Origin: Diabrotica undecimpunctata
Lineage: Eukaryota > Arthropoda > Insecta > Coleoptera > Chrysomelidae
Assembly (NCBI RefSeq): GCF_040954645.1
Contig: NC_092807.1
Location: 81,727,017 to 81,791,016 of the forward strand
Direction of reading: 5' to 3'
Length of the DNA stretch: 64,000 nucleotides
The notes under the pieces were generated by a model. The model was not told the DNA's origin and ran no database searches. It saw only the letters and a program-made list of their open reading frames with translations. Made by a program: the position numbers and the translations under genes. Shown piece after piece: positions 46,753 through 58,106 of the stretch; positions within the stretch are counted from its first letter, which is position 1, and every line of letters begins with the position of its first letter.

Positions 46753-47714
46753 CAGTGAGGTCCTAAGGTAACGGATAAATTCAATATTTTTGTAACTAAA
46801 AATCTTTTGACGAAATCCTCATGTAAGTCGGTTTTTATTTTTTGTTGTGCATTTTTTTCAATAGAATCTTTTTATACAGGGCGTGTCGTGTAACAGTGGC
46901 CAATACCAACTTTCTTATTTTAGATACAACACCCTGTGTATTATTATATTTTTGAATTTCTTAGAATATTAGGTAAAATTTATATTTAATCTTCTATTCT
47001 TATCTTTAACCGTTTTTAAGTAATCGAGGTTGGAAAAGTGACATTTCGTGTATTTTTCCTCGCAAAATCTAAACAGTTCGACCTAGAGTAAAATTGTTTT
47101 TACATTATTATCTTACTTTTTAATATGCTATCTAGTGGTATCAAACCCAGAGATGATAGGATTATATTCAAAATGACAAATTTTGAAATTTAGGGCCGAC
47201 CACGACAATTTTCGTATTTTATTTTTATTTAATACCACTAGATAGCATATTAAAAACTAAGATAGTAATATAAAAACTAATTAAAATGGACCAAATCCAA
47301 TAGTTGGCTGTATACCCTGAATCAATATAAAGACAAAAGCTTTTTGTAAATACAAAAAGCTTTTGTCTTAATATAAAAACCATTTTACTCTAGATCGAAC
47401 TGTTTAGATTTTGTGAGCAATTGTCACTTTTCCAACCTCGATTACTCAAAAACAGTTAAAGATAGGAATAGAAGATTAAATATAAATTTTATCTAGAATA
47501 TTCTTAGAAATCAAAAGATATAATAATATACAGGGTGTTGTATTTAAAATAAGAAAGTTGGTATTGGCCACTCTTACACGACACGCCCTGTATAAAAAGA
47601 TTATATTGAAAAAATGCACAACAAAAAACAAAAATCGACCTGTACGAGGATTTCGTCAAAATATTTTTAGTTACAAAAATATTGAATTTATCCGTTACTT
47701 TAGGACTCACATGT
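46753..47714. mobile_element. 960-bp foldback element with long inverted arms
   Basis: Arms of about 350 bp (46753-47105 and about 47360-47714) are inverted copies with roughly 10 percent mismatch; outer ends are CAGTGAGGTCCTAAGG and a related complement, preceded by TA. A second, inner inverted pair around 47120-47260 (ATGCTATCTAGTGGTAT) lies in the centre. No coding capacity. The arms contain ACAGGG(C/T)GTG motifs also seen at 50811, 50936, 56187 and 56296. Confidence 0.85.
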
Positions 47715-47787
47715 CGTATGGAAATAATCAACATTGACCACACCGGGTTTATTTAAAAAAAAATAGCCTCGATAAAAACGTAAAATA

Positions 47788-49397
47788 CACTTGAGTGCAA
47801 AACAATCGACTCAAAAGCGATATTTGAGATTACACCTTCTGTTTTAATGTAAGAAGTATGAAAATAACAAGATGTAATTTGCAAACAGTAACTTTATTAT
47901 TGAACTTACAAAAACCGCTATTTCATTATTTGGAAGACGCATTATAAAAACAATATGCTATTCGAACAAAGTTCCTCAAATATTCATCATTGGAACTATC
48001 CCAAGAAAGACGTAATGAACAGAGAAATCATCAATTACGAAATGAATTTTTTTATTTTTCAATATCTGATATTACAACCCCTATTCCTAATTAGACTTTT
48101 CAGTCGATTTCGCATGGATCGGATGACTTTTCTAATAAATTCTTGAGGCATTGCTTCCCATTCATCATTTAGCGCAGCCCTCAATTCCATTAGGCTCCTT
48201 GGTGCAGGATTTCTGTTTCGGACCCTTCGTTTAAGCTCATCCCAAACATACTCTATTGGATTTATGTCCGGGCTCAACGCAGGCCAATTTATTGTAGGTA
48301 TACCGATCTCAGTCAGATAGGTGGTGGTGACTCGTGCGGTATGATATCGTGCATTATCATGCAATAAAATAAAGGCATCACCAATAAATCCCACGTATGG
48401 AACCACATTTCCTCCAAAATATCTCTGATGTAACGATCCGCCGTTAAACCTCCACCACGTCCTCCACCAGGCACGAAAACCAACTCAATTTTCCCATCCA
48501 TGGAAATGCCTGCCCAAAATATACAAGAACCGCCTCCATATGACACAATTTCTCGTATACAACATTGAGCAAATCGTTCTCCTGGCCTTCTATAGACTCG
48601 ACACCTCTTTTCGTTGCCATGTAGGCAGATCCTACTTTCGTCGGAGAATAATACCTGACTCCATTGATAGTGGTCCCAATCCAGATGTTCGCGAGCAAAT
48701 TCTAGTCGCCTTTACTTCTGGGCTGCAGTTAGCTTGGGACTTGTAGCTGCTCTTTTTGGTGTCAGATTGGCTGCTTTAAGTCTCCTTCTGACTGTCCAAA
48801 CGCTAGTAACCACACCTCGGACCTCTCTAAGCTCTTCTTTGAGATTAGCACCAGTCAAATGTCGATTTCTCAGAGATTTAGATACAAGAAATCGATCATC
48901 TCTCTCCGTTGTTGTTTGTTTACGGCCTCCTCCTTGTCGGCGGACATAATCACCAGTATCCTGGTACCGACGATATACTCGGGACACAGCAGATTGGCTT
49001 AAATTTAGTCGATTTGCCACGGCCCTCTGGCTCAGGTCTTCTGTCAATAATGCTTCAGCTGCTTTGACAGATGTGGTATCCATTCGTTATGCAGTTGCGA
49101 ACTTAATTGACTCACGTTTTAGTGCATCGCTATGGAAATTGATGCCTACGATGTTAACCGAACGCGTTAAGTCGGTGCGTGTCGATTTCAATGAGTCAAA
49201 TTCTGACCCCCTCTCTACGTGTTACATTATTTATTTGTAATACGTCACCCGATTTACCAAAAACCAAAACTTTTTTCAAACTCAATAATGAGGATAATAA
49301 TTGTACAATAAATATTATTAAATTTACACCTTTTAGATTGAAACAGGAGATGTACTTTCGCAAAATAATTTTGAGTCGATTTTTTTGCACTCAAGTG
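47788..49397 (-). mobile_element. Complete Tc1-like element, nearly intact
   Basis: Inverted ends CACTTGAGTGCAAAACAATC (47788) and CACTTGAGTGCAAAAAAATC (complement at 49397) with TA on both sides (47786-47787, 49398-49399). 1,610 bp. It encodes a transposase on the minus strand with only two lesions. Confidence 0.92.
48059..49083 (-). pseudogene. Tc1-like DD34E transposase, two lesions
   Basis: Starts MDTTSVKAAEALL. The paired helix-turn-helix region includes LSQRAVANRLNLSQSAVSRV and a GRKQ AT-hook-like motif. Catalytic domain: VLFSDESRICLHG (first Asp), FILLHDNARYHTARV (second Asp) and SPDINPIEYVWDELKRR (Glu); exactly 34 residues separate the second Asp from the Glu, so it is DD34E. A single in-frame TAA at about 48711 (AQ K*RRLEFA) and one frameshift near 48404 are the only defects. 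The three catalytic residues are intact. It ends at a stop at 48059 after RNRGCNIRY. Confidence 0.92.
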
Positions 49398-49698
49398 TAG
49401 GTAAAGTCTATACGTTAGCAATTGTACAAAACCCACTATTACCATTAGAAACATAGACTAGTTAGAAACTTTATTTTAAAACTAGAACAGCTAAGAAAAA
49501 ATGAATGTTTGTCCAACCTCAAATTCTATCTACAACATTTCATTGGATTTACAAAATCCAAGAGAAAATATTAATATGACGACGTTTTAAAACGTTAATA
49601 AAATTAGGTTTAATTCAATAAGAAAGTAATGAAGGATACATTAAAACTATAGGATTGTAATAGAATATTTTATTGAAACTCGTAATCACTTGAATGAA

Positions 49699-52600
49699 TT
49701 ATTGTGATTTATATTTATTTTGTACAAATACTTTTATTGTGTCCCATTTCCTGTTTTTAAAAACATTTGGATACTTTTCTACCAAATTTAAAACTTCCAT
49801 TTTTTTTGGCGGAATTTTCTTCTTAATATGACGTGCAAAGAATTTTTGCGTAAGTTCTTTTTCCTCTTTTGTCCATGGAACTAAAATACGTTTACCTTTC
49901 TCCTGTATTCTATTTTGTGACGGGATGTTTACTTCATTTTGTTGAAGAATAGGTTGATTAGTATTTTCTTCGTCACTATCAGCTTCTTCTGCGTCTTCCA
50001 ATATCTCGTTATCGACTTCAATCTCATTTAAATTTCGATTTTTATATTGGTCAATATTAGTGTTTTGAGCGAGCAATAATATTTTGGAAACTTTTGCGGT
50101 TTGGTAAATGTCTGACGGGAGACGATACCACTCATCATGAGTTTTTGAGGTATGCCCCATAAATTTTGCTAGTTGTTCTAGTTCACCCTTTTCCATTTTT
50201 AAAATTTGTATTATTGTTGCTAAGTGTTTTCTGAGGCGAGTTGACGTGAGGGTAGTGATTTTGTTTGCATCATTCAACACCTTAGAAGCATGCTTTCTGA
50301 GAACATGATATCCACTGATGCAGTTAATAGTATTCGGTATGCCAAATAGGTATTCGTTGTAAGAGGTAAAAAAATTATTCCTATATTTAATTAAAGTGTC
50401 AACTCCACTTTTGGTCAATTTGTCAAACAGAACAGGTACGCCTCTACCTCTCTTACCTCTTATTACTATGCGTTTTAAAGAGTGAACTAAAATTTTCTCG
50501 GTTTCTGTTAGGACTTTCTCAAACTCTTTAGAAGATTGAGAATCATGATGTTTTAAATAAATATCTAAAGGTAATCTCTGCAGCTCCCCTACTCGTCTCT
50601 TATTAAAAAGTAGTAAGCTGCAATATGTACCTTCGAGCAGACATTTGTACGCTTGTGTGTTATTCACATTTTCATCCAGGTGAGTTATTGAAGATGTTAT
50701 AAGCTCATCCAGATAAGTCTTCATTTTCTGAAAAAAATATGAAATGGATATTAGTATTAGTAATTTATATTCGTACATAAACTGTTATTAGTATTCTAGG
50801 TGCATTATCTACAGGGTGAGTTTTTAGTGTGAGATTGGTCGATAACTCCGTTAGAGTACAAGATATCCAAAAAAAGTTTTTAAGAAAAATTGTAGGCAAT
50901 GATATGCTCCTTGCTTTGAAAATATGCCCAATTCTACAGGGTGGTTCATAACTGCGTGGTAAAGCAAAAATACATTTTTTTAAATGGGATACCCTGTATA
51001 TATTCTCATATGTACATTTCTCTTATAATCCCTGTTCTTAAAATATAGGGTTCTATATTACTAAACAGAGCATTTAACGAGTTATGACCATTTTAATTTC
51101 GAAATCTCTATGAACTAAAATGTCACAAATACACTAAAAAAAGATATGTAAAACGAAAGAAATATTTAGACATACTCACAATCGTTTATTTAACTATGGA
51201 CGACCGGTTTCGACCACTAAAATTTACTGGTCATCATCAGGTCTCCGATATTGGAGAGTATATAACTGTATTATAGAACGATCAACTTAAGGGTAGGATC
51301 ATGAGGAGTAGATATTTGGGAAATGTACTATCCCAAATATCTACTCCTCGAGATCTTACCCCAAAGTTGATCGTTCTATAATACAGTTATCACCCAATAG
51401 TTTGAACCAAGTAACACAAATGAAATTTTTACTACACGATAGTTTCCATAGCTTGTACCTGCATATAAGTATATTAGATAACCCTCAAACCATATTTAGG
51501 TTAGATTGGCATCTTACTTATTAGACCTCATAAAGCTTTTGTTGTCCTGATTTGTTGTTGATTTTTTAGCATTTTAATTAACTGTACCGGAGACCTGATG
51601 ATGACCAGTAAAGTGTATTGGTCAAAACCGGTCGTCCATAGTTAAATAAACGATTGTGAGTAAGTCTAAACATTTTTTTCATTTTACGTACCTTTTGAAA
51701 TGGACTCACAAGTGCAACCGATTCATAATTTGAATATACAATGAATTTATCAATTTTTAAATTAGTGTGCTAATGACAGTATTCTGACCAAAGAATTTTT
51801 CAGTAAAACATTCATAATGATATAGCAAAACAACAGGTAGGCTTTGAAAGAATGACAGTTGTTATACAGTCTACTTACAGCAATATCCTCAGCCATGGGA
51901 ATCAGGGTCGGTTTATTAAATCGATTGATTTGAATATTCTGTCCAGCTTCAGTCGATATTTCTAACGCCCATTGATCATCGATAAGTTTTTTCATGACGT
52001 CTAAGCTCTTAATATTAGCAGAATCGACATCCCTTTGAACCTCCATAGAATAAGCAGAACTGATTGCTTTTTTAATTAATGTACCCATCTGAAGAGCAAG
52101 TGATGGTGACTGGAAACATTTGCTCTCGGTATTATAATTCGCAATTGACCGAGTTGAGGACACAATTGTTTTAAACTTTGAGGGATGTAGGAGGAAAAAT
52201 AACGTTAAATTGCTATTGTTTTCAATTTTCCTGGATTGTATTAGAAGACGTGCTAAACGCCGCATTTGTCGTTTGGCTACTTGAATCAGATGTCTGTCTT
52301 TATGACTTTTTACATATTTCCTTCCTACATCGCATATAAGTTTGTCTTTCTTTGCTACTAAAGAGATGTCATCCGCAGCTAGTGAATTTAAAACACCCGA
52401 AGTCCTTAGTGGATCGGTTGATCCAAAATTAGTAGCCATTAGGTTTTGGGCTTCGGACTGATGTCGTACTTTTCCTGTTGCCTTTTTTTCATTAAAATAG
52501 CACCGTCTAATGTGGCGCCGAAGCGATTTTTTGGCATAATATCCTAAAAATAAACATTTAAAATAACAATTTATCTAAAAATTTGACAAATACCTTTACA

Positions 52601-55416
52601 GTGTATACATGGAAGCATGTTTGAATTAGTCGAAGATTCATCACTATTACTTAAAACATTTCTACGAAACACAGGTACGGATTTGCCAATGCAGAAGTCT
52701 CCCTCCTTTCGTATTTTATCAATGAAATATTTTCGTTTCGGATCCTTTTTTCAAGAGATAAGTATTTTTGAACCTCAAGTTCATCACTATGAATTCTTTC
52801 AAGGTGTCTAGCAAAATTTAAAACAGGGATGTCGCAGTAAATACAATTGTGTTTTCTTCGTATCCTTCTTTTCTTCAAACATACACTGTCAATAAGAGAG
52901 GAATTAGTTTCATCCGCTGATTTTTCTATATTATCTGTAATGATAATAATAAGTATTATTATAAAATACTGAAAGCTGGTCTTTTCAATTACCGAGAGAA
53001 GATGATGCTATAAGTTCTTGATATATTGGATTAGGGGTAGAGTCATCTAAAATAGCATCATTTTCATACATCAAGTCACAATCTGTTTGTTGTTCTAAAA
53101 TAATTATTAAAAATTAAGCCACCGATTAGTTCATAGACACATGTAAAATAAGGAAGATGGAGATAAGATAACTATTTTTTGTCAACCGTGAGTACGTAAT
53201 ATGCTTATTAATTTGACCAAAATTTGTATTCAAAGAAACTTACTATTTGCCACACTGTCATCTGTTGTTTCAATAGAAATAGAGTGCATTTCATATGAGT
53301 CATCCAAATCATCTAAAATATATTACAGTTATAGTAAAAGTGTTTGAAATCAAAAATAAATATGTATTACCACTGAAACAGGTAGGAGTATATTCGCTAC
53401 CGTTTGATGATCTTGATTGATCGAGAGGCTTAGAATGGCACTCTAAAAGAGAACATTAGTAGGTATAGAAAAATCGAAATAAAACTGACAAGGTTCAAAG
53501 TATATTGCCATTGTATAGCTTACGCAGATGGCCTAATCATAATAATATAACGCAAAATTAAGTATAAAATAAAATTATAATCAACGCAAATAAAATTGTG
53601 TGAAAGATATATCGAAAACGACGGCTAATAAGGGTTTATTCTGAAACCAGTTTAAGATGGTTGCACATAGTGACAAAAATAAGTGACTATTAAAAAACAA
53701 AAATAGTAACTCAGGTTTTTAAGAATAGCAAAAATCAACAAGTTCTCCAGTGAGATATTATTAAGAAAATCGGTATCTAAACAACTAAGAGAAATAATAA
53801 AACAAAAATAGAGAATATAGAGAAGAAATTAAAAAGCTATAAAAACCAAATTTGCCGATGAAAACAAATTTTAAAAAACCAAACAAAACTTTAAATATGT
53901 GGACTGATTGATACTGATTGGAATATCAAACATTGATACGAATGAGTAGTGAAAAATTAAAGAAGAGAGAACAATTTTATAACATTATACATATAAACGA
54001 GGTGGTAAACATAGAAAAGGAAACAAAATTATGCCTTAAAAAGTCTGGCTTTAACTTGTAAAAAAAGTAAAAAAATTAATGAGAAAAACAGACAACTGAG
54101 GAAAGAGATTATACATAAATAATGTTAGGAATTCATGTAAAAATATAAAATAAATTGTAAACAGTGTACAGTGGATTTGGAAGAATGGGAATTGGAAAAG
54201 AAAGGAACATTTACAAGGACTGAAATACAAAAAAAAACGGAGAATAATGGTGAAAGAACAGTCGAATAGAAAACACGCGATAATTTGTGTAAGTTAATTA
54301 GGATAGATGCAAACAAAAAACAAGAAATGCCATATTAAAAGATTAGGACTTGGAATGCGACGATAATTAAGGAACAGTCAAGTTTTTATATTTAATTTAC
54401 AGCTACAGAAAAATAAAATATTTTAGCAACCCTAGAAATAGAAAATAAAACAAGGGGAAGAAAAGGATGAATAGTATTCAAAGCTGGAAAACATTAATTG
54501 TTAATCTTCCAAAGATTGATGTAACAATTAGATAATGTTTTTTGGGAATAAAACCACATTTTTTCAGGTGTCCGGATTTTTTTGACCAGCAGTGCATTAT
54601 TTTCACGAGTAAGTTTTAGATCTAGAAAATTTATTGAGAGTTTTGTTTAATTTATTGGAGTTATTTTATCAAAATGTCTGTTTAGTTACTACGGTATTTT
54701 TCGTTTTAGTTATTCCTTTTAAGATTTTTTAAATACACTACCTTTTTAACCAACCTATTAACTTAATTTTAAATAGTTTCCTTAGAATTAAGTTGTTTTG
54801 TGATTTATTCCTTGAAATTGATGCAGTAGCATTAAAACCCGTAGAAACCGTTTAATAGTTTTTTTAACTTCTTTTAAGTTTTTAACTTCTATTAAGTAAC
54901 TTTAGTGAAATTTTAAAGAATATTTATTTACCGTTATAAGAGTCAGTGATTTATCCTATACTATAAAAAGAATATAGCACGAAATGTAATAATTACTATG
55001 GCACTACACCGAGAATTTTTTAGGGGATTACCAAACGGGTTTTATAAGAGAAAGATTAGTAATAGATGTAATACATAATAATGACAGACGTTCCAGAAGC
55101 AAGCAAACAACTTTTTGTAATTTTTATTTAATTTAGGAGAACATAAATATGATAAAGACGAGGAGATGAATAAATGTGTGAGACATTGACCACATTTTTT
55201 ATGAATTGGAAATTTGTAATGTTCATAAGGATGACAGTAAAAGGTACACAGTAAAAAGTAAAAATGGAAAATAACCAAATAGATAGCTTTGCAATAAGAT
55301 ATGGACTAAGATCTATTATAACTAACATGTAACTTACCTGTACTTAAGGCTTCATTCACTAATTTCACTGTACGTGAACGAAACTTATATTTATGTTTAA
55401 TTTTGTTCATATTCAT
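49699..55416 (-). CDS. Seven-exon zinc-finger tyrosine recombinase (Crypton-type), one frameshift
   Basis: Exons inferred from GT-AG sites: 55338-55416, 53371-53442, 53244-53312, 52993-53094, 52594-52934, 51879-52543, 49699-50727. The short early exons join in phase 1 and the last junction in phase 0. The product would be about 785 residues: an acidic N-terminus; a C2H2 finger (CIYCDIPVLNFARHLERIH); an RKEGDF motif; a second C2HC finger spliced across exons 5/6 (CIHC then YYAKKSLRRHIRRC); and a core-binding region (DRHLIQVAKRQMRRLARLL). Then comes a tyrosine recombinase domain: RRVGELQRL (Arg, about 50595), TSTRLRKHLAT (about 50240), FMGHTSKTHDEWY (His and nucleophile Tyr, about 50130). A C-terminal PWTKEEKELT...KNRKWDTIK region follows. 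Crypton transposons and derived arthropod genes have this layout. One frameshift in a run of six A near 52770 could be real or an assembly error. Confidence 0.75.
51149..51690. repeat. Foldback with hammerhead-like arms inside intron 6
   Basis: Outer arms 51149-51250 and 51587-51690 are inverted copies (GACGACCGGTTT, CACAATCGTTTATTTAACTA). Between them 51254-51394 is a second, near-perfect hairpin with arms of about 65 bp (ATTATAGAACGATCAACTT). It lies in the intron between 50728 and 51878 of the recombinase gene. Both arms carry a hammerhead-type core. Confidence 0.85.
51200..51243 (-). ncRNA. Hammerhead ribozyme-like motif
   Basis: The minus strand reads GAC, CTGATGA (51240-51234), a stem GACCA...TGGTC, GAAA, self-complementary ACCGGT, C, then GTC. 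The two boxes CTGATGA and GAA are canonical, stem III is a 3-bp self-complementary stem, and GAC pairs with GTC. An extra U lies between the first box and stem II, so activity is doubtful. The mirrored copy at 51594-51637 (+) has AAAA in place of GAAA. Confidence 0.55.
53450..55330. other. Intron 1 of the recombinase gene
   Basis: About 1.9 kb between exon 1 (donor at 55337) and exon 2 (acceptor at 53443). AT-rich, with no further gene; the short minus frames near 54125 and 55042-55328 have no signature. Confidence 0.5.
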
Positions 55417-56762
55417 CGTACGTAGATCACTTCCACAAATATTAACAGGCCTCGAAATATTTCAGTACTACACTTAAAACTGATTTAAAATTTTAAGAGT
55501 AAGTTACCGTATTTATACTAAATTATCGGACAAAGATGTTTCATGATGTTATGAAAAATCCACTAAAAGAGGATTTACGATTTTACAAAAATTAAGGGCC
55601 TATCTTAGGATTACCAAAATACAATATAATATAATAATACACGTTCATGTCGTAAAACCTTTTGAAATCTTATTTAAATAATCTTTCCTAAAAGCAATGT
55701 TAAGAAAAGTGAGATAAAGAGTTGGCTGTTCTGCACATTTACATATTTTCCGAAAACTAAACAATGAATTAGGAAGATAATATGTATAACTTAACAATGA
55801 AATGGGTAAATTATTGGGAGACAAGGAGATTAAACAGTAATATTGTTGTGTATTTTCAAAAGAAATAAACGTGACAAATCACAATATCCATAGTTACCTT
55901 TTTATAAAATGACGTATTATGTTATTCAGAAAGGGATTATATTTTTACAGGTAGGTACCTTGTAAGCTGTCGTTATCACTTTATTTTTCATCTGAAATAT
56001 TTACTGTTTTAAATATATTTCATTACAGAATCTAATAAATCCTTAATCTGCATCCAATTCTATTTTTATTAACTAAAAAACATCATGTCGAAATTGGTGA
56101 TCACGATTTTTATCTTCTCATGAAATAAATTATACCTAAGTATTAAATAAATATCATTTTTGCTCCATTTTTGTTCATATTTTTATACAGGGTGATCCGT
56201 AAGTAATTGTACAAAAAGAAACAGTAGACTCTAAACTTCAAAATATTCCCATTTAAGCCAGTTTGCTTAAAATGTAAATATGTATTAAGAAAGATACAGG
56301 GTGTTAAAGTTGAAATTTAAAATTTTATTTTTCGCTACAACTTTCATGTTTGTAGACATTTTTACGAATTAAAATTTATGACTGAGGGCTTTTGAGTACG
56401 AGGAATTATAATTTGATGCATACTTTGATGACTGATGTAGCTGATTGAGGACGCCACATACGCCACATAGGCGGCATACATTTGCGTTTAACTTTTTTGC
56501 TCTTTAAGTTAGCACTATTTGGGTAAAAAAATATTAGAGTTACATGATTTTAACAAAAAAAGGTATAATTGTTAATAACTTCAAAACTTAACAGTTTACG
56601 AAATAATCCCATTTTACAAATCAGCTGCACAACTCTGATTTAATGCAATTACTCATAGCCACGAAGGAGAAATAGGCTAAACCATGAATACTTCTTAATT
56701 TCGGTATGAAATACCTTTAACAAAAGTTAAGAATGTACTATAAAGTATGAATAATTAATAAC
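55417..56762. other. Upstream region of recombinase gene; no second gene
   Basis: The promoter of the recombinase gene would lie just above 55416; no clear TATA box or initiator can be singled out in such AT-rich DNA. Two ACAGGGTG motifs occur at 56187 and 56296, part of a dispersed repeat type seen elsewhere in the window. Confidence 0.4.
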
Positions 56763-57597
56763 ATGCTACATGTTTTGACATTGCATTATTTTATGTTTCA
56801 TGAATTTGGCCAAATCTTATCATACGTTAATTCAATCCATAGTAATATTAAATTTACAAGAGAAATAAAACAAAATCAGTCAATAAATTTTCTAAACTTA
56901 AAAATTATAAGAATTGAAAACAAACACGAGTTCTCTGTATTTCATAAACCTATACATACTGACACAACCATACACAGTACTTCATCCCATCCTGCACAAC
57001 ATAAATTAGCAGCCTACTATAGTATGTTCCACAGATTGACAGAAATCCCAATGTCAAATAATAACTTCGAAGTAGAATTGAATATCATTAAACTTATAGC
57101 AATAAATATTGGATACAACGAACACATAATAAACAAAATGTTACAGCAAAAACTACTCAAGAAAGCCCTTAAATCAATCTTCCCACCACAAGAGAAAAAG
57201 CCCAATACAATATATTGCTCGATCACATCATATACAGGTAATATATTAACTAAAATAGCCAGACAGATCAAAAGAAAAGAATAACACCAGCATTTAAATA
57301 TATTAAGAACAACAAGAGCCAAACGAAAAACATGCACTTACACACTGGGGTTTATAAACTCACCTGTGGAGACTGTCCAAAAGCTTACATCGGTCAAACC
57401 GGTAGAGCCTTCAACAAACGTATAACAGAACATAAAAGGGCTTTCAATAATAGGAAAACAGAATCCACATATGCACTTCACCTTATAGATCATAATCATT
57501 CTTTTAACGACCAATTTCAAATTCTTCACGTCCAAAATAAAAGCCTTAAGCTATCTTTATTAGAATCTATAAAAATTAAAAGACACCAACTCTGAAT
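56763..57597 (+). pseudogene. Penelope-like reverse transcriptase end plus GIY-YIG endonuclease
   Basis: Reverse transcriptase thumb region: NFLNLKIIRIENKHEFSVFH, KPIHTDTTIHSTSSHP, KLAAYYSMFHRL, FEVELNIIKLIA. After one frameshift near 57282 the frame reads RITPAFKYIKNNKSQTKN and the GIY-YIG nuclease: GVYKLTCGDCPKAYIGQTGR with its CxxC insertion, then FNKRITEH, LHLIDHNHSF and LLESIKIKR (expected catalytic Glu). The nuclease part is open and undamaged to the stop at 57595. Only the single frameshift and the 5' truncation break the gene. Confidence 0.85.
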
Positions 57598-57679
57598 GAC
57601 GAACTTGAGACTAACAACTCCCCCCCTCCTCAACCTGTTCAGTGAAACTATATAACCTGAACGCACAGTAGGTTAACCA

Positions 57680-57718
57680 TCACTTAAGAAAGGCAAGTTG
57701 CCGAAACAGCTGTAGTGA
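57680..57718 (+). ncRNA. Hammerhead-like relic at the Penelope 3' end
   Basis: In order: TCAC, TTAAGAA, a GGCAA/TTGCC stem, GAA, self-complementary ACAGCTGT, A, then GTGA, which pairs with TCAC. The ACAGCTGT block is the same as in the ribozyme at 59404-59451. The first core box is not CTGATGA, so this copy should be inactive. It lies about 85 bases after the GIY-YIG stop codon. Confidence 0.45.
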
Positions 57719-57899
57719 CAATTACTAAATAAATTTTGTGGAAGTACAGAAAACAAAAGTTTTCAGTTGTTTTATTCTAGAAATTTTACATTTCATCATA
57801 AATTGTTAAGTTTCACACTAGTTTTTCAAAATGAGAGATGACAGAATGATATACAAATAAGCAAGAAATCGTTCTTGTTGTTACTAATGAAAATGGTAC

Positions 57900-58106
57900 C
57901 AGTATTCGACAGGTGGCAAGGAATTTTATCGTCAGTTCTTCCGTCATCCATCATGCTTGGAATCGATATGTAGAAACCGGTCGATATAAAAGACGCATTG
58001 GACAGGGTCGTAAAAGGAAATCAAACCCAAGAACTTCCTTCAGCAGCACGGGATTCAAACCATGGATTGGCCACCCCTGAGTCTCGATCTAAATCTAATT
58101 AAACAT
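57900..58106 (+). pseudogene. Tc1-like transposase, N-terminal piece
   Basis: Helix-turn-helix region IRQVARNFIVSSSVIHHAWN, then RYVETGRYKRRIGQGRKRKS. An internal deletion of some 200 residues, which removes the first two catalytic Asp blocks, joins it to QQHGIQTMDWPPLSLDLNLIKH. It breaks off at 58106, where the ribozyme-bearing repeat has inserted, and resumes at 58620. Confidence 0.8.

Larger units (their letters stand above)
56763..57780 (+). mobile_element. Penelope-like element, 5'-truncated
   Basis: Contains the C-terminal part of the reverse transcriptase, a GIY-YIG endonuclease and a 3' region with a hammerhead-like fold (57680-57718). The 5' half of the reverse transcriptase is missing. 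Retroelements of this type prime on DNA ends cut by their GIY-YIG nuclease. Confidence 0.85.

Noticed and set aside
48444..48698. 84-codon minus-strand ORF overlapping the Tc1 transposase
   Set aside because: It is a shadow frame; the transposase reads through this region in another frame with recognised catalytic motifs.
51594..51637. Second active hammerhead in the right foldback arm
   Set aside because: The GAAA box reads AAAA (G12 lost), which should abolish cleavage; kept only as the mirror copy.
57827..57900. Start of the Tc1 transposase at an ATG near 57831
   Set aside because: The frame has stops and no similarity until about 57908; the true N-terminus is lost.
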